From contig CM041293.1 in NCBI GenBank assembly GCA_023052935.1, forward strand, positions 167,669,341 through 167,733,340: a stretch of 64,000 bases of DNA. The letters run 5' to 3'. Origin of the DNA: Piezodorus guildinii (Eukaryota > Arthropoda > Insecta > Hemiptera > Pentatomidae). The notes beneath the pieces are model-generated. The model was given only the letters and a program-made list of their open reading frames with translations, was not told the origin of the DNA and searched no databases. The position numbers and the translations under genes are program-made. The first letter of the stretch is position 1; each line of letters begins with the position of its first letter. This document shows positions 23,016 through 35,207 of the stretch, in pieces.

Positions 23016-23925
23016 TTCATGGACGAAATATAAAAAATGTGTAAGAGAAGGACTGCACGAACCCTGATTGGGTATAGAAACTTGATGCCTATATCAGCCC
23101 AAGCTATGATTTTCGCTGATGACATCGTTCTAGAAGCAAATTCACAGGAGAACCTACCACAAGCAGTTAATGAGTGGAGAGAAGAACTATATAGAAAGGG
23201 TATGGCTATAAATGCACAGAAAAGTAAAATCATGAAAGTAGGGTGGGACAACAAAAAACGTGAATGTGACTTGAAATGGTGAATTGCTCGAGACTGTAAA
23301 CACACACGGGTATTTGGGCACAACCGTAAGCAATGATGGAAGGATAGAACATGATGTAAATAGCCGGATTATCAAAGCCATCCTCGCATACTATTAAATC
23401 AGTCATATAAATGGAACAAAAGAAATAACTAATGCCACTAAATTAGTCCTTAACAAAACAATTTTCCTTCCCATCCAGCTATATGGAGCAGAGCACTGGA
23501 CAGGCCCAAAGCAAGTTATCAATAGAATGACGGCCTCAGAAATGAGATTCCTGCGAAGGATAGTAGAGAACTAAAAAAGTAGAAAAGTAGGATAGTGGAA
23601 AAGATAGCAACGAAGTCATCAGGAAGGAATTGAAAGTTTAGCTCTGAAGGAGAAAACAGAAAACGCCAACTCCGTTGGTTTGGGCACGTGTGCAGGCTCC
23701 CTGAAGACAGGAGGGTGAAATGGTTCATGGAAGCCAAACCAATAGGAATGAGAATGGTTGGCAGACCAAGAACTACGTATATGCAGTACGTGGAGGGACT
23801 CGGAAGGAAGAGAGGTATATCAGTAACCCAAATGAAAAATATGGCCATTCAAAGGGATGAGTGGAAACGATGGACTGATGCTGGTGCTCCACGCTGAAAG
23901 GCACTATGGAGCTTTTGAAAGAAGA
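23016..23925 (+). pseudogene. 5'-truncated RTE-type LINE with target-site duplication
   Basis: The first frame reads ISAQAMIFADDIVLEAN, giving the FADD catalytic box of reverse transcriptase, then KSKIMKVGW. Frames break after about 23282. Later INRMTASEMRFLRRIVE and QLRWFGHVCRLPEDRR, then VGRPRTTYMQYVEGLG and IQRDEWKRWTDAGAPR appear: the WFGHVxR...GRPR...DxWR C-terminus of RTE-type elements. The endonuclease and RT N-terminal half are missing. A 10-bp direct repeat, aggttattcc, flanks it at 23006-23015 and 23926-23935, so the insertion limits are firm. It is dead, with several stops between the two domains. Confidence 0.85.
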
Positions 23926-23935
23926 AGGTTATTCC

Positions 23936-24871
23936 GTACAGAAAAGTCTAAAAAACTATAAACAATTCAAGGAAATATTCATTTTTAAAAGATGAGTCTT
24001 AAGGCTCTTTCTAAACAATTCGGTATTGAAATAGCTACTATAAGTTATGAAAGAGCTAGTTAGCAATATTAAGCATAAATAATGCAAAATAATATTAATT
24101 GAACAATAATAAAAACTAAAATACAATTCCGACGAATCATTTGTAGTAAATAATTGAGTTTAGAAGAAAACTTTTAATAGTGTTCGTAAGAAAATTCACC
24201 AGTAGCCTTTGCTTTTTTAACTATTTTAGCTAAATAGGCCCTTGATATATTTAAGACGAGTGTAGTTTTGTTTATGGACTGACCCTTTATAGAACTCCAT
24301 TGACTGCTTCAATTACTGATTTTTTAGGTCTTATTTTTTTATTTTTTTGACTAGGCTTTTCCATGATGCAATATCTCAATGTTCATGACTTCTTTAACAA
24401 ATAAATATAATCTACAAAATAACAACTATATCAAAACTTTAGCGGATCAGTTTTTATTAAGCTAATATGCCAAATGTATCTACAAACCCAATCCATAATC
24501 CATTTACCAATATTTTTTTATGGTAAAATACTAAAAAACAACTTAAATGAATTAAAATACTTACTTGTTAGTGCCTAAAACTTTTACTCGATGTAGCAGT
24601 GTCCGTTGGTTATAGCGAACTGTCAAATGTTTGTTTGTAAAATGTAAAATCAGTACTGCCACTAAAAAATTAAATCGCCAACCGAATTATTTTCAAAATA
24701 ATCTAAATAGCTCTTTGAAAACCTGGCTCTTTTATGCCACTTCTCTCCTATGCACATTATTTTAATTTCGTTTCATCGAATTAATTCAAACGCTTGGAAT
24801 TATTATAAGGATTCTAAACTCGACTTTGACGAAGTTCTTTCTTTAATAATTGAAATATTAAATAGCCTTGT
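23936..24871. other. AT-rich intergenic DNA
   Basis: No feature recognised; short frames only. Confidence 0.45.
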
Positions 24872-24981
24872 AATTTTTTTTTTTTTTTTTTTTTTTGTTC
24901 CCGGCTTATTCCCCTTGTACTACAGCATCTAGCAGGCTTATTCTACGCCGTTTTTATTTCATCAATACAGACCTATTCCCT
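24872..24981 (-). mobile_element. Short retroposon 3' end with poly(A)
   Basis: A T run of about 23 bases (24873-24895) is followed by ccggcttattccccttgtac. On the minus strand this is a 3' end of the type ...GGGAATAAGCCGGGAAC(A)n. No coding part and no direct repeat found, so the call is tentative. Confidence 0.35.
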
Positions 24982-24996
24982 TAGTAAATCTGACCT

Positions 24997-25449
24997 GCAC
25001 CGTACCGAACGCATTATATCCCTAGGGCCTTAAATATGAACATTACAAATTTTATCGCCCTATTTACCACCGATGATATTGATGAATTGAAAAATATTTA
25101 TTATTATGCCAGGCAATGTTGCCAAATCAGATCATTTATAATAAATGAATAAACATGTTTGTTAACTGAATCATATTATTTATCGTGTTTCGCCATATTA
25201 TGTAAAACATATATTTATATATTTATTATATTGTAAACTATTATATTATTCATATATTGTATTTGAGTTATTTTGTTATAAGTTTTATTGTAATACAATG
25301 TACCTAGAGCTGATAACGTAGTGAATTGGTGTCTTGCTAACTTTTTTATTGAAGTATGTTTTTTATTCTATATTTGTTATGTAGCCAGCTCTATTTGTAT
25401 GGGGGTTACCCCGAAAGCAAATAAAATTATTCATTCATTCATTCATTCA
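24997..25449 (+). mobile_element. Short 5'-truncated LINE with (ATTC)n tail and 15-bp target-site duplication
   Basis: The 15-bp direct repeat tagtaaatctgacct at 24982-24996 and 25450-25464 brackets exactly this segment. The 3' end is ccagctctatttgtatgggg, then gttaccccgaaagcaaataaa, then (ATTC)n. The same 3' end in inverse orientation is at about 60245-60282. The first ~50 codons are open (NFIALFTTDDIDELKNIYYY) and may be the end of an ORF2, but I cannot assign the clade. Confidence 0.75.
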
Positions 25450-25464
25450 TAGTAAATCTGACCT

Positions 25465-26995
25465 AACTGTGAGGATCAGTTCATATATCGTAGGATCTGA
25501 AATACAGTCATTGCCGAAATAGTAAAACCGTAGCCTTGTTATCTCTTTAGAACTACATATCTCGTGATAGGCAGTTTCATTCACAGCATCTACAAGTGAG
25601 GCTACTATCATTTTTTTTATTAATATTTATTTTTCATTTGGTTTAAGAATAGTTATTTTTAACATAATTAAAAGTTTTTGAAACGAAAGTGAAAAACAGT
25701 AGAAGAGAAAGACAAAAGACGATCGTACTTAAATTGTGTTTTTTTGGACTGCCTCGTGGAGAGTCGAGTCTTAATGCAGCGTCTGAACGGTGAAGATGTG
25801 CCGTATATAGACCCAAGTCTCCTCTCGTAGTCCGTAGCTTTGCAAACGTAACGTATTTCTTCATCTTCTCGTCGTTCCCCTTGGAACTTGGGAGAGCCGC
25901 CCTACGGTCATTTTCTTCAATACTTAAGACGAATTCGTTCAAGCCGCCCTGCTGTCGTTTTCTTTAAAACTCAACTGAACATCTTTACGTGATTATAACC
26001 TATCTATATCCATCATTAGACCATTTAATTTCCTATTTTTCATTCTTAAAACTGTTTAATTTTGATTCATATATTTTTTACATATTTAAGTATTTAATTA
26101 AGTTAAGTTCGTTTCTCATATTTTTTTCAATATTTTAATTAGGTTTATTTTCTTTCCTAGATTTTTCTGACAGCTGTTTAAGTATATAATTAGGTTAATT
26201 TTGTTTCTTATCTTGTTTATACGTATTTTAGTCTATTAAATGCATTGTGATTCGTCGTTTGCTTCCATTAATATTATTTTTAATTCTATACAGTCCACTA
26301 TTTTTTTTTTAATAGAACCACCCTCAATTTAGAGGTATCACTTGAAAGTACTGCTCTTTCACGAATAGCTCAGCTTATACACAAGTATTAATAAAATAGT
26401 GAATGTATGTTAAATTTATAACTTGCCAACTCAATATCACACGTTAGTAGATTGAAAAGTACGCTGTGTGTGATAGCAACCCAATACATTTGGGCAGTAC
26501 TATTTTGTTTTGTTATACTAAAAATAAAATAAAGCATTTCTCTCTGGCATATGTCTATAGACGTAAAATATGTTTGGTAACAATAGGATTATATTTAAAC
26601 TACAAAAGGAGTACTACGAACACTGTATTAAAGCATTTAAATGAAAATAACCCAACAGATCCTCTATTTATTGAAAATGAAATATTCATAATATTATATC
26701 ATGTATAGGATGAATTAGAATAATCCTTCTTTCGCCCGAAGGCATAATCAGGCCTATTAACAATGCCGTAAAACCATTTAATGCTTTAGCTTTTACAATT
26801 AAGTCTTTAACAGTGTAAGTATGAAAAGCACTACATGTGCTAGTGGATATAAATCTATTGTAAAATACAAAACGCTGCAAATTATGAAACAATGGTTTAT
26901 TATTTCTAAATAACAATATTAGTGTTGGACTGTTTATAGGCAATATAGTAACATGAAAAGCTATTGTTCAAAGGATAATATCATATCACGATCAT
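25465..26995. other. AT-rich DNA with a less AT-rich patch at 25730-25970
   Basis: The patch contains two related pieces, gagccgccctacggtcattt and aagccgccctgctgtcgttt, about 60 bp apart, each followed by tctt. It could be an LTR, a retroposon head or a promoter; nothing decides. The frames at 26466-26708 and 26686-26943 show no recognisable domain. Confidence 0.35.
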
Positions 26996-27004
26996 ATCAT
27001 ACTA

Positions 27005-27262
27005 TCATATCGTATTACTAATTTCAAAACGCAATATCTCAGCTAGCTGTTAACCAATTTCAATTATTCATTTTGTTGAAAATTAAATTCTCTTTTAAAT
27101 GGATTAAAAACAAAAATTACTGATTAATTAGGCGGACGGCGGATAAACGGATTTTTTTTCTATTAGTTATTGGATTCTACGCATCTCGAAATGCAAGCTA
27201 TCAAATTTTGAGGGAGGGTAATTTTTTTTTTGGTCGATTACAAAAGGTTAATTATTAAAAAT
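27005..27262 (-). repeat. Family 1 repeat, copy b (partial)
   Basis: Shares ggattctacgcatctcgaaatgcaagct and ggcggacggcgga (in parts) and ggtcgattacaaaaggttaa with copy a in inverse orientation. Its outer part (caatatctcagctagctgtt) instead resembles copy c, so the family is mosaic. Confidence 0.65.
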
Positions 27263-27330
27263 AATAAAAAAAATAATATAAATTTTGTCAATAATGATGA
27301 ATTCATAATACTTATTATATTCAATAAATA

Positions 27331-27430
<100 letters not shown>

Positions 27431-27589
27431 TAAATTTTTACTTAAATCTAGTTTTTTGACATTGTTACTAAATCTTGTATATTTCCGGGCCATTTATATT
27501 CATAAATTATTGTTTCATTATATTCGACATAAGTCGATCTATAACTAAGTTCACAGATATATGTAATGTAAAAACTTCTGTTAGCAGAT

Positions 27590-28291
27590 TCTAGTTGAAG
27601 TGGCTTTACCCTTCCTACCGTTATAAATACTTCCTAGCAACCTTCCTCTTCCAAGTTCTCCAATCCAGCCGCCCATCCTACATCTGAGGTATGTTTTCAA
27701 TCAAATCCTCTATTCATTCCCGCAACACTCGTTCACGGCCTTCAGACCTGTATGAGGCGCCTCATCGAACCCCAGCCTTCGACAGATCCTTCCTAATCCT
27801 CTTTCGTATGGAATTCCATTCCTTCGTATATCCGACATTCTGATACTCTTCAGACCTTCAAATCCCCTCTATTCGATCACTTCCTCTCAATTCAATTTTC
27901 AAATAACCCTAAATAGATTTGCGAATTCAATTTAAATTACTTAAATAAAAACATATAGAAACGATTATTTAAATACAATATCTTACATTTTGGTGCACCT
28001 GCATATTTAACTTTATTATTTCAATACTTTTAATTAATACAGTAAAGCACTATTAATTAAAATTTTGTATATATGAACATATGTTTCTGTTTTATCTTTT
28101 GTCTAGTTTTTTTATTAATCATAAGAATTATTATTATTAGAAGCTACTTTATAATTTATCCCTATTGTTAATTTTTTTATTTTCCATTATTTTTTACTCT
28201 AAGACATTAAAGTTCTGTTTGTATATTTTGTCAAATTATTCAAAAGGGACTTGTTCCAGAATAAATAAAGAATTTATTATTATTATTATTA
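27590..28291 (+). mobile_element. CR1/Daphne-like LINE, degraded 3' end
   Basis: The segment reads YRRYKYFLATFLFQVLQSS, then SRNTRSRPSDLY, then RTPAFDRSFLILFRMEFHSF. It is a decayed relative of the C-terminus at 11.8-12.1 kb (RSRYTRSRPSVLY, SFLIRSASLWNSIPP). The 3' UTR ends ggacttgttccagaataaat then (TTA)n at 28291. Frames are broken. Confidence 0.65.
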
Positions 28292-28849
28292 ATAGATATA
28301 ATTATGTTACATAGATCCAATTTATTTCTGCCCATAGGGATTTGTACATCAGCAAAATATAAAATATTTACGACAAGGAACAACAATAATAGTAAATGGG
28401 TGAGTGATAATGTAGAACACAAATCCTGTTAACTATCAGGCTGAGAACATTTCTACTCTAGCAGACAGGCATGGAGCCCTTAAAAGCTTTGGCTTAAGCC
28501 TGCAGAGAGCACTAAGACCTCGGTATAGGTGAAGTGGACGTAAGTTAACCTCGTACTAGCTCCTCTACGCCAAAGCTATAGAGGAACTATTCTGTTCCTC
28601 AAAGGCAACTTCCAATTCACAACTCCATCAAAACAGAATTCGGAACGGTTAGGATGAACGATAGCATCCATATCTGAATTGATAAAGCATCAAACCATTA
28701 ATTATAACGATAATAAACATATGATATTAGATTACGACCCTACAAATTATTTAGTTTATTATTTCCTAATGTCAATATTAGGGTATAACTGTTGATATAT
28801 ATGTTGACAGACAATTAATTTGTATAAAAAGCAATAATTCATAGGATAG
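28292..28849. other. Unassigned sequence
   Basis: A patch at about 28435-28660 is less AT-rich than its surroundings, with aaagctttggcttaagcc and inverted pieces (ctttggc / gccaaag). It resembles a retroposon body but no internal promoter, tail or protein is seen. Confidence 0.3.
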
Positions 28850-29000
28850 TGCCATATGAATACTGCTGATTTTAAATCGCTATATCTCTGCTGGTTCTTA
28901 ACAAATTTCATGATTCTTTTTTCATTTTGTCAAAAATTATTTCTTTATCAAATTTTTAGTATTTATTCATTAGGCGGACGGCACACACAGGGCAAAATCA
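28850..29000 (-). repeat. Family 1 repeat, copy c (partial, diverged)
   Basis: Shares the ctatatctctgctggttctta block with copy b (caatatctcagctagctgtta) and the junction attaggcggacggc. Short and diverged. Confidence 0.5.
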
Positions 29001-29744
29001 CCAATTCAGGTGGACAAAAGTCAAGTCAAAAGGTTGAAATTTTCGAGTGCTTGATTATTAGTTTGGTAAGACGCTTAATACTAATATTTCCATCCATACC
29101 ATGTTTACGAATAAATTGTAAATGAGTGAATTATTCCTGTCCCCACAATGCCTCATAACCGACTGTGGGATTATTGTTATTCGATGGTCATTTATTATGT
29201 TCAAGGTGTGTGTAGCGCAAAGTATTTTTGCTTTTATTTTACAATGGATATTGTTGAGACAGGATAGACATTATATTTCTACACTTGTTATTGAATATAC
29301 ATTGCAATCTACCTGTAGAGTTAATTTAGCAATTTGGAAATATATGCTCCTATTCAATAACGAAAAACCATACAACCCGCAAGTTACCCCAAAGATTTGT
29401 ATGCATGATTTGTTTAATCAATCCTTCTAGTCTTTAAAAGTTGCAAAGATTTTTTGCGTTCTGGAAGATGGAAAATTTTTTTTTCCGACACAACTCTGCG
29501 TATAAAACGTTTCCTAAATGATTTTAAATACATTTATTAGCACATGTAAGCCACTAAAAGATTATTCTGGGACTTCAAACGTAAAAGGTAGGAAAGTTTT
29601 AGATTTTAGCTAATAAATTTGATTTTTGACCACTGGGCGATCACCGATGGAGTCAAAAAATTAACTAGTTTTTGTCATTTTTTCTTATAACTTTTATCTT
29701 TATTCTGGGACCCCAAAGGTTAAATATGAACAAGTTTCAGAATT
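29001..29744. other. AT-rich intergenic DNA
   Basis: Overlapping open frames at 28856-29125 and 29122-29430 show no domain and no codon pattern that I would trust. No other feature. Confidence 0.4.
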
Positions 29745-30405
29745 TTGTCCACCTCAATCGGTCATATTTTCCACAGTGCTGCGTACGGCGGACAAACAGA
29801 TTTTTGTTTTATTCGCTACACGGATTCTGTGCATCTTATAATATAAGCTCTTAACGCAGTTAAAAATATATATACAGAAGATATAATTAATTTTTTTTAT
29901 CGTGATTTACGGTTTCTGAAACTCTACTACTATAAAACATATTTTTATTAATCGCCAAAAATAACTGAGTTGTGAGCGTATTAATGTGTAAAATTTCAAT
30001 TATTTTTTCTCTTTAGTATAATTAATCACGTTTTCTTTTCTCGATAAAAATCACTAGTAAATTTTTTCTCTATCTTTTAAATATTCTTAGCAAAGCTACA
30101 TGATCATCTTCAAAAATAACTGAGTTATTGAATCAAATTACCAATTTAAAAATAACAAGCTGATATCAACGTCTACGTGTCAGGATCATCGTTTCATAGA
30201 CTAGTATTTTTGTGACGAAATTCGAAAAAATTGGTCCAGTATTTTCAGAGGAATGCCGCGGACGGCGTTCAGTGGACGGCGGACTAACGGATTTTATTTT
30301 ATTCGGCATATCTAGAAACGTAAGCTCTCAAATTTTGAGTAGTGGTATTTTTTATTTTTTTTTGTTCGATTGCGAAGGTTGATTGTTGAAAATAATAAAC
30401 TTTTT
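29745..30405 (-). repeat. Family 1 repeat, copy d (with a second partial unit)
   Basis: At 29930-30400 the inverse of copy a is clear: aaaaataactgagttattga, gctgatatcaacgtctacg, gaggaatgccgcggacggcg, and tcgattgcgaaggttgattg. A partial second unit at 29745-29860 (cggcggacaaacagattttt, ggattctgtgcatctta) lies just upstream in the same orientation, so two copies are in tandem. Confidence 0.7.
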
Positions 30406-30777
30406 ATATTCTATTATATTCCCAGGAGGTAATAATCATTATTAGCAGTTTTGGAAAAATCAGCTGATGCGCTCGATGATAACAGTCATACGTTACATCG
30501 TCTCTCAAATTTTTGCTTTTTTCAGTAGGAATTCGCTTGAATTCAGTCTGGAGAACATCACTAGACCTCAGGAATACTACGGCAGTGAGTATTGGAGAAA
30601 TTTCGGTAAGCAAAGTTATAATTTACTTTGTACAATCACGAAAAAGTGAAAGGAGGGTCACTGATCAGCTGATTGCCGCTAGCACGGCAAGCTCGGGCTT
30701 GCTTTTCGTTAACTTATCTTTCTTTTATCTTTAATTCTTATCTCATTATTTATTTATTATTATTATTTTCTTAATCA

Positions 30778-32094
30778 ATGAGATATTTTCATCAAGTCAT
30801 GTCCTCAAAGTCTGCAAGTAAAAGATCTAGATCTGCAGGTTCTAACTCGTCTCCTACAAAACAGAGACCCCGCCGTGAACAAAATAAAAAAATAATTCCA
30901 CCAGCGACCGCGTCAGCTACCTCATTAGGATCTGAACCACAACCCAGCACATCATCACAAGGAATAACTGATGAATCCCCGTTTTTTACACCGAATCCAT
31001 TTGAGATCCTCCAAAATGAAAAAGAAACCATGGAATCTTCTGCTATACCCAGGGAACCACTACCTCCACCAATATTTGTCAAAAATATTAAAAATTTTAA
31101 ACTGATGTGTGCGCATTTAAACAAAGTAACTGATCCTAATAGTTATTATTGTATAAGTAGAACTAATGATACTAAAATATCTCCGACTACTGCTGAAACC
31201 TAGAGAAAGATTGTAAAATATCTGACTGAGACCAAAGCTGACTTTCATACTTATCAGCTGCGCCAGGGGAGAGCATTAAGGGTCGTAATCAGAAACCTAC
31301 ATTCCTCAACACCCGTTGAAGCTATCAAAGAAGAATTGACAGAATTAGGATTCCAAGTGAGGCAAGTCACCAACGTTCTAAAAGATAAAAGTCCACTGCC
31401 TCTATTCTTCGTGGACTTGGAACCATCAGCAGGAGTCGAAAAAATCTATGACCTCAGTAGACTGTACTATACCCGTGTAAAAGTTGAAAAACCTTACACA
31501 AAGAGGGAAATAGTTCAGTGTCATAACTGTCAGGCATATGGTCATACCAAAAGTTATTGCCATCACATACCACGCTGTGTGAAATGCGGTGAACAGCATA
31601 AAACAGAAGAATGTACAAGATCAAGATCTACACCCGCTGTATGTGCTCTGTGCCTCAAGGACCACCCGGCTAACTACAAGGGATGTGAAATCTACAAGAA
31701 ACTCAGAACCAGATACCAAAAACCTCAGGATCCGAACGAAACAGCTGTACCAACCAGAAGCAGAAGAGAACCATCTAAACTTGTAAATTCTAACGTATCA
31801 TTTGCCCACTTGCTTGGAGGTGGAAACCAGAATCATGAAGTCGAGGCACTGCCGGAACAACTTTTTCCTCAACTTTCTCAATCTATTGTACAACAATCTA
31901 TCCCTCAAAGTTTACCTAATCTTCAAAAAACTCCTCAACATCAAATTTCTCATATCCCTCCACCATCAAACGTCACAGATCTTACCAGTCTAATGACATC
32001 GTTCATCTCCGAAATCAAATCTCTTGTTATGCCGCTTATATCACTCCTCACAAATCTAGTATCAAATCTAATCCCTGCCTTGAAAAATCCTTAA
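30778..32094 (+). pseudogene. Jockey ORF1 (gag-like) with one amber stop
   Basis: One reading frame of 438 codons plus TAA, interrupted by a single TAG at 31201-31203; both sides stay in the same frame. The N-terminal ~100 residues are rich in Ser, Pro, Thr and Lys. At about codons 248-293 there are three zinc-knuckle-type motifs: CHNCQAYGHTKSYC, CVKCGEQHKTEEC and CALCLKDHPANYKGC. This is the usual Jockey gag arrangement and would bind the element RNA. The C-terminus is Gln/Pro/Leu-rich. The stop TAA (32092-32094) is immediately followed by the ATG of ORF2, suggesting translation by stop-restart. ATG 30778 is the first in-frame start; a second Met follows at codon 8. Confidence 0.85.
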
Positions 32095-34773
32095 ATGAAT
32101 TCACCTAACTCCTTATCCATTCTCCTTTGGAATGCGAATGGTGTTAGAAATCATACTGACGAACTGACAGCGTTGTTGCAAGACAAAACAATCGATGTTG
32201 CACTTATAACTGAAACAAGACTAACGACTAAACAGTACTTCAAAATACCGCAATACATCACATACCGTACTGACCACCCAGACGGCAAAGCCCATGCCGG
32301 TTCTGCTATCATTGTCCACCAATCCCTCTCTCATCATTTACTCCCACTTCCCACCTATGATTTCCTACAAGCCACAGCCATAGTAATCAAGACTTTTTCC
32401 TTTCCGGTAACCCTCACATCTGCATACTGCCCTCCTAAACATTCCATTTCCAATTCCGAATTTGTATCCTTCCTGGATTCCTTAGGAAATCGTTTCATTC
32501 TGGGTGCAGACTTAAACGCCAAGCATCAGCAGTGGGGTTCCAGAACCACGAATTCTCGGGGACGAAATTTGCTGTCTGCACTCAACTCCCGAAATTTTAA
32601 TATCCTGCCTCCTGACTCCCCTACCTACTGGCCAACCGATCCTAACCGCAATCCTGACATCCTTGACTTCTTTATCCACAGCTGATTAGGCTCCCTCAAC
32701 TTTTCTGTAACTCGTCTTGATGAAGTATCCTCAGACCATAGTCCACTGATCCTAAAAGTATCTCTCACTCCAATTCCAAAACCCATTCCACCATCATTCA
32801 TCCGAGGCCTTGTCAACTGGAACCTTTTCCGCCAAATCCTGACCGATAATATTTGGTATATCTGTATTAATACCAGATGACCTAGATAATTCCGTCTATT
32901 CCTTTACCACCGCCATCCAACAAGCTGTCTGGACTGCCTCCTCTCCTAAACACCCCAATATAAATCCTCACCAAAATCATTTTCCACAACATATTATAGA
33001 CCTCATCCATACCAAACGCCGTGCAAGATCATTATGGCAGCGCACCCGACACCCAACAGATCGCCGCTCCTATAACTTCTATTGTAGACAATTGAAGAGG
33101 AAGTTGGCGACCTTCCGTTCCCAGTCCTTTAATTCCTACCTCTCCTCTCTATCAGCTCGTGATAATTCCCTGTGGAATGTCACGAAAAAGATCCTAAAAT
33201 ACCATCAAGTTTCCCATCCTCTCCGACGTGGTGATGACTCCTGGGCTGCGTCTGTTGAAGATAAAGCCGAGGAATTCGCCACACACCTCTCTAAAGTTTT
33301 CACTCCTCACCCGGAATCCCACGCCAATCACACCGCAACAGTGCAAGACTTTCTTATGTCACCAATTCCACTTTCCCTACCTCCTAAAGCTATTAATCCT
33401 CTGAGGTCAAATATCTTCTCCAAAAACTTACCCTCCGTAAATCTCCTGGACACGATCTCCTTACTCCCCAGATCCTCCGACAACTTCCGCAGAAAGCTAT
33501 TATATTCCTTACTTATATTTACAACTGTATCCTACGCACCACCTATTTTCCTCTGTTATGGAAACATTCCACTATCATTCTTTTTCTAAAACCAGGCAAA
33601 CCTTCCAACAACACTTCATCCTATAGGCCTATTAGTCTACTCCCCATCCTCTCAAAAATCTTCGAAAGGCTTCTTCTTAAACGTATCCTACCCATATTAG
33701 AATCTCAAAATCTTCCTTCCCATCAGTTTGGATTCCGTCCTCAGCATTCCACAGTTCAACAGGGGCTCCGAGTTGTAGACCATATTTCCTCAGCTCTTGA
33801 ATGCAAAGAGTATTGTTCTGGTGCGTTTCTGGACATTGCGCAAGCTTTTGACCGGGTATGGCACACTGAATTACTCTTCAAACTGAAAACCCATTTACCC
33901 CAGTCTCTATACCTCATTCTCCGATCCTATCTCTCAAACCGTTCCTTCCGCGTTCGCTGTGGTGTAGAATTTTCTAACCTTTATCCCGTTGAGGCCGGTG
34001 TTCCTCAAGGCAGCGTCTTGGGACCCGTCCTCTACATCCTTTACACTGCTGATATTCCTACACATCCTGATACCTTTCTGGCAACTTTTGCAGACGACAC
34101 CGCCATCCTATCATCCAGTTCCAATCCTGAAAAAGCATCCTTAAACCTGCAAAGACACCTTTCTCTTATCGAAGACTGGTGTAATGCTTGGCGCATTAAG
34201 GTGAACGAAGCCAAATGCAAACACGTAACCTTCACTCTTCGACGAAACTCCTGTCCGCCAGTTTACTTCAATTCCATTCCTATTCCTCCTTCAGATACAG
34301 TCCGGTATCTTGGCTTAATATTAGACAAAAGATTGACTTGGAACCCACATACAAGACTTATAAGACAAGAACTCAACCGACGATTCGGACAGTTATACCG
34401 ACTACTCAACAGAAAATCTGAACTTACAGTTGACAACAAATTATTAATCTACAGGACAATACTGAAGCCCATCTGGACCTACGGACTTGAACTGTGGGGG
34501 ACAGCTAAACGTACTAACATCAAACGCATTCAATCCTTTCAATCTAAAGTCCTCCGTACAATATTAAATGCTCCTTATTATGTTTCCAACTATACCTTGC
34601 ACCACGACCTTAATGTTCCTTTTATTTCAGACCTGATTCCATCCAAATTTTCCAAATTCCACCAGGATCTCATTCATCATCCTAATCCTCTAGCTCAATC
34701 CCTATCCAGCCCCACCCATCCATACAACCCACCTAGAAGGTTGAAACGGCAGTGGCCTCGTGACCTCTTATAA
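32095..34773 (+). pseudogene. Jockey ORF2 (AP endonuclease and reverse transcriptase), broken
   Basis: The endonuclease occupies roughly the first 230 codons: ILLWNANGVRNH, ITETRL, LGADLNAKHQQWGS and SSDHSPLIL. A TGA at 32683-32685 lies in it. The frame shifts near 32865 and returns near 33460. From there to 34771 it is open and carries the RT: FLKPGKPSN, SYRPISLL, HQFGFRPQHST, AFLDIAQAFDRVWH, AGVPQGSVLGP and the catalytic FADD at 34087-34098. Then come the thumb (YLGLILDKRLTWNPH) and the C-terminus RRLKRQWPRDLL. It would nick target DNA and copy the element RNA by target-primed reverse transcription. The three lesions disable it as written; the RT half alone is intact for about 1.3 kb. Confidence 0.9.
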
Positions 34774-35207
34774 CATGTATATTGGAGTTCTAGCATTGGC
34801 TAGATTCTCCACTCACGTGCTGTATGCTTGTGAATTGTATATAGGTATGAGTGACTATTGTATATATTACTTTCACTTACTATATATAGTAAGGGGAAGT
34901 ATTGCGATCGTGAAAATTTTCGAATTCCAGTTTTCAACGGAAATACACGTTTTAGGGTCCCCTGAGTCCAAAAAACCAAGTCCCGCAAAAAGGTCTGTGT
35001 GTGTGTGTTTTTTTTTTTTTTTTTTTTTTTTTTTTACGAGGGTAGGTGGAAATCTTCAAAAGACGCGGATAGGCCCGTACCTATCCGTGTGTGGGATTCT
35101 TACCCACTAAAACCAACCTCCCTACACCTGTTTCTCTCCACCACGGGACTGCCGTTAGGCATTATATCGTGGAGGGGAGTGGCTGTGTGCCGCCTCACTG
35201 TTGCAGG

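Larger units (their letters stand above)
30440..34867 (+). mobile_element. Nearly full-length Jockey-clade LINE
   Basis: The element has a ~340-bp 5' leader, ORF1 (gag-like) and ORF2 (endonuclease plus reverse transcriptase), and a short 3' UTR of about 95 bp. It abuts family 1 copy d on the left and family 2 copy F on the right. There is no poly(A) tail before copy F, so the 3' end may be clipped. The exact 5' end is uncertain. Only four lesions are seen over the two reading frames (stops near 31201 and 32683, frameshifts near 32865 and 33460), which suggests a fairly young insertion. Confidence 0.85.

Noticed and set aside
25465..26960. Host protein-coding exons in the frames at 25643-25942, 26466-26708 and 26686-26943
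   Set aside because: Short, overlapping on opposite strands, no recognisable motif.
28856..29430. Two adjoining open frames (89 and 102 codons) as a host gene
   Set aside because: No domain or coding-like composition, and the first overlaps a degraded family 1 copy.
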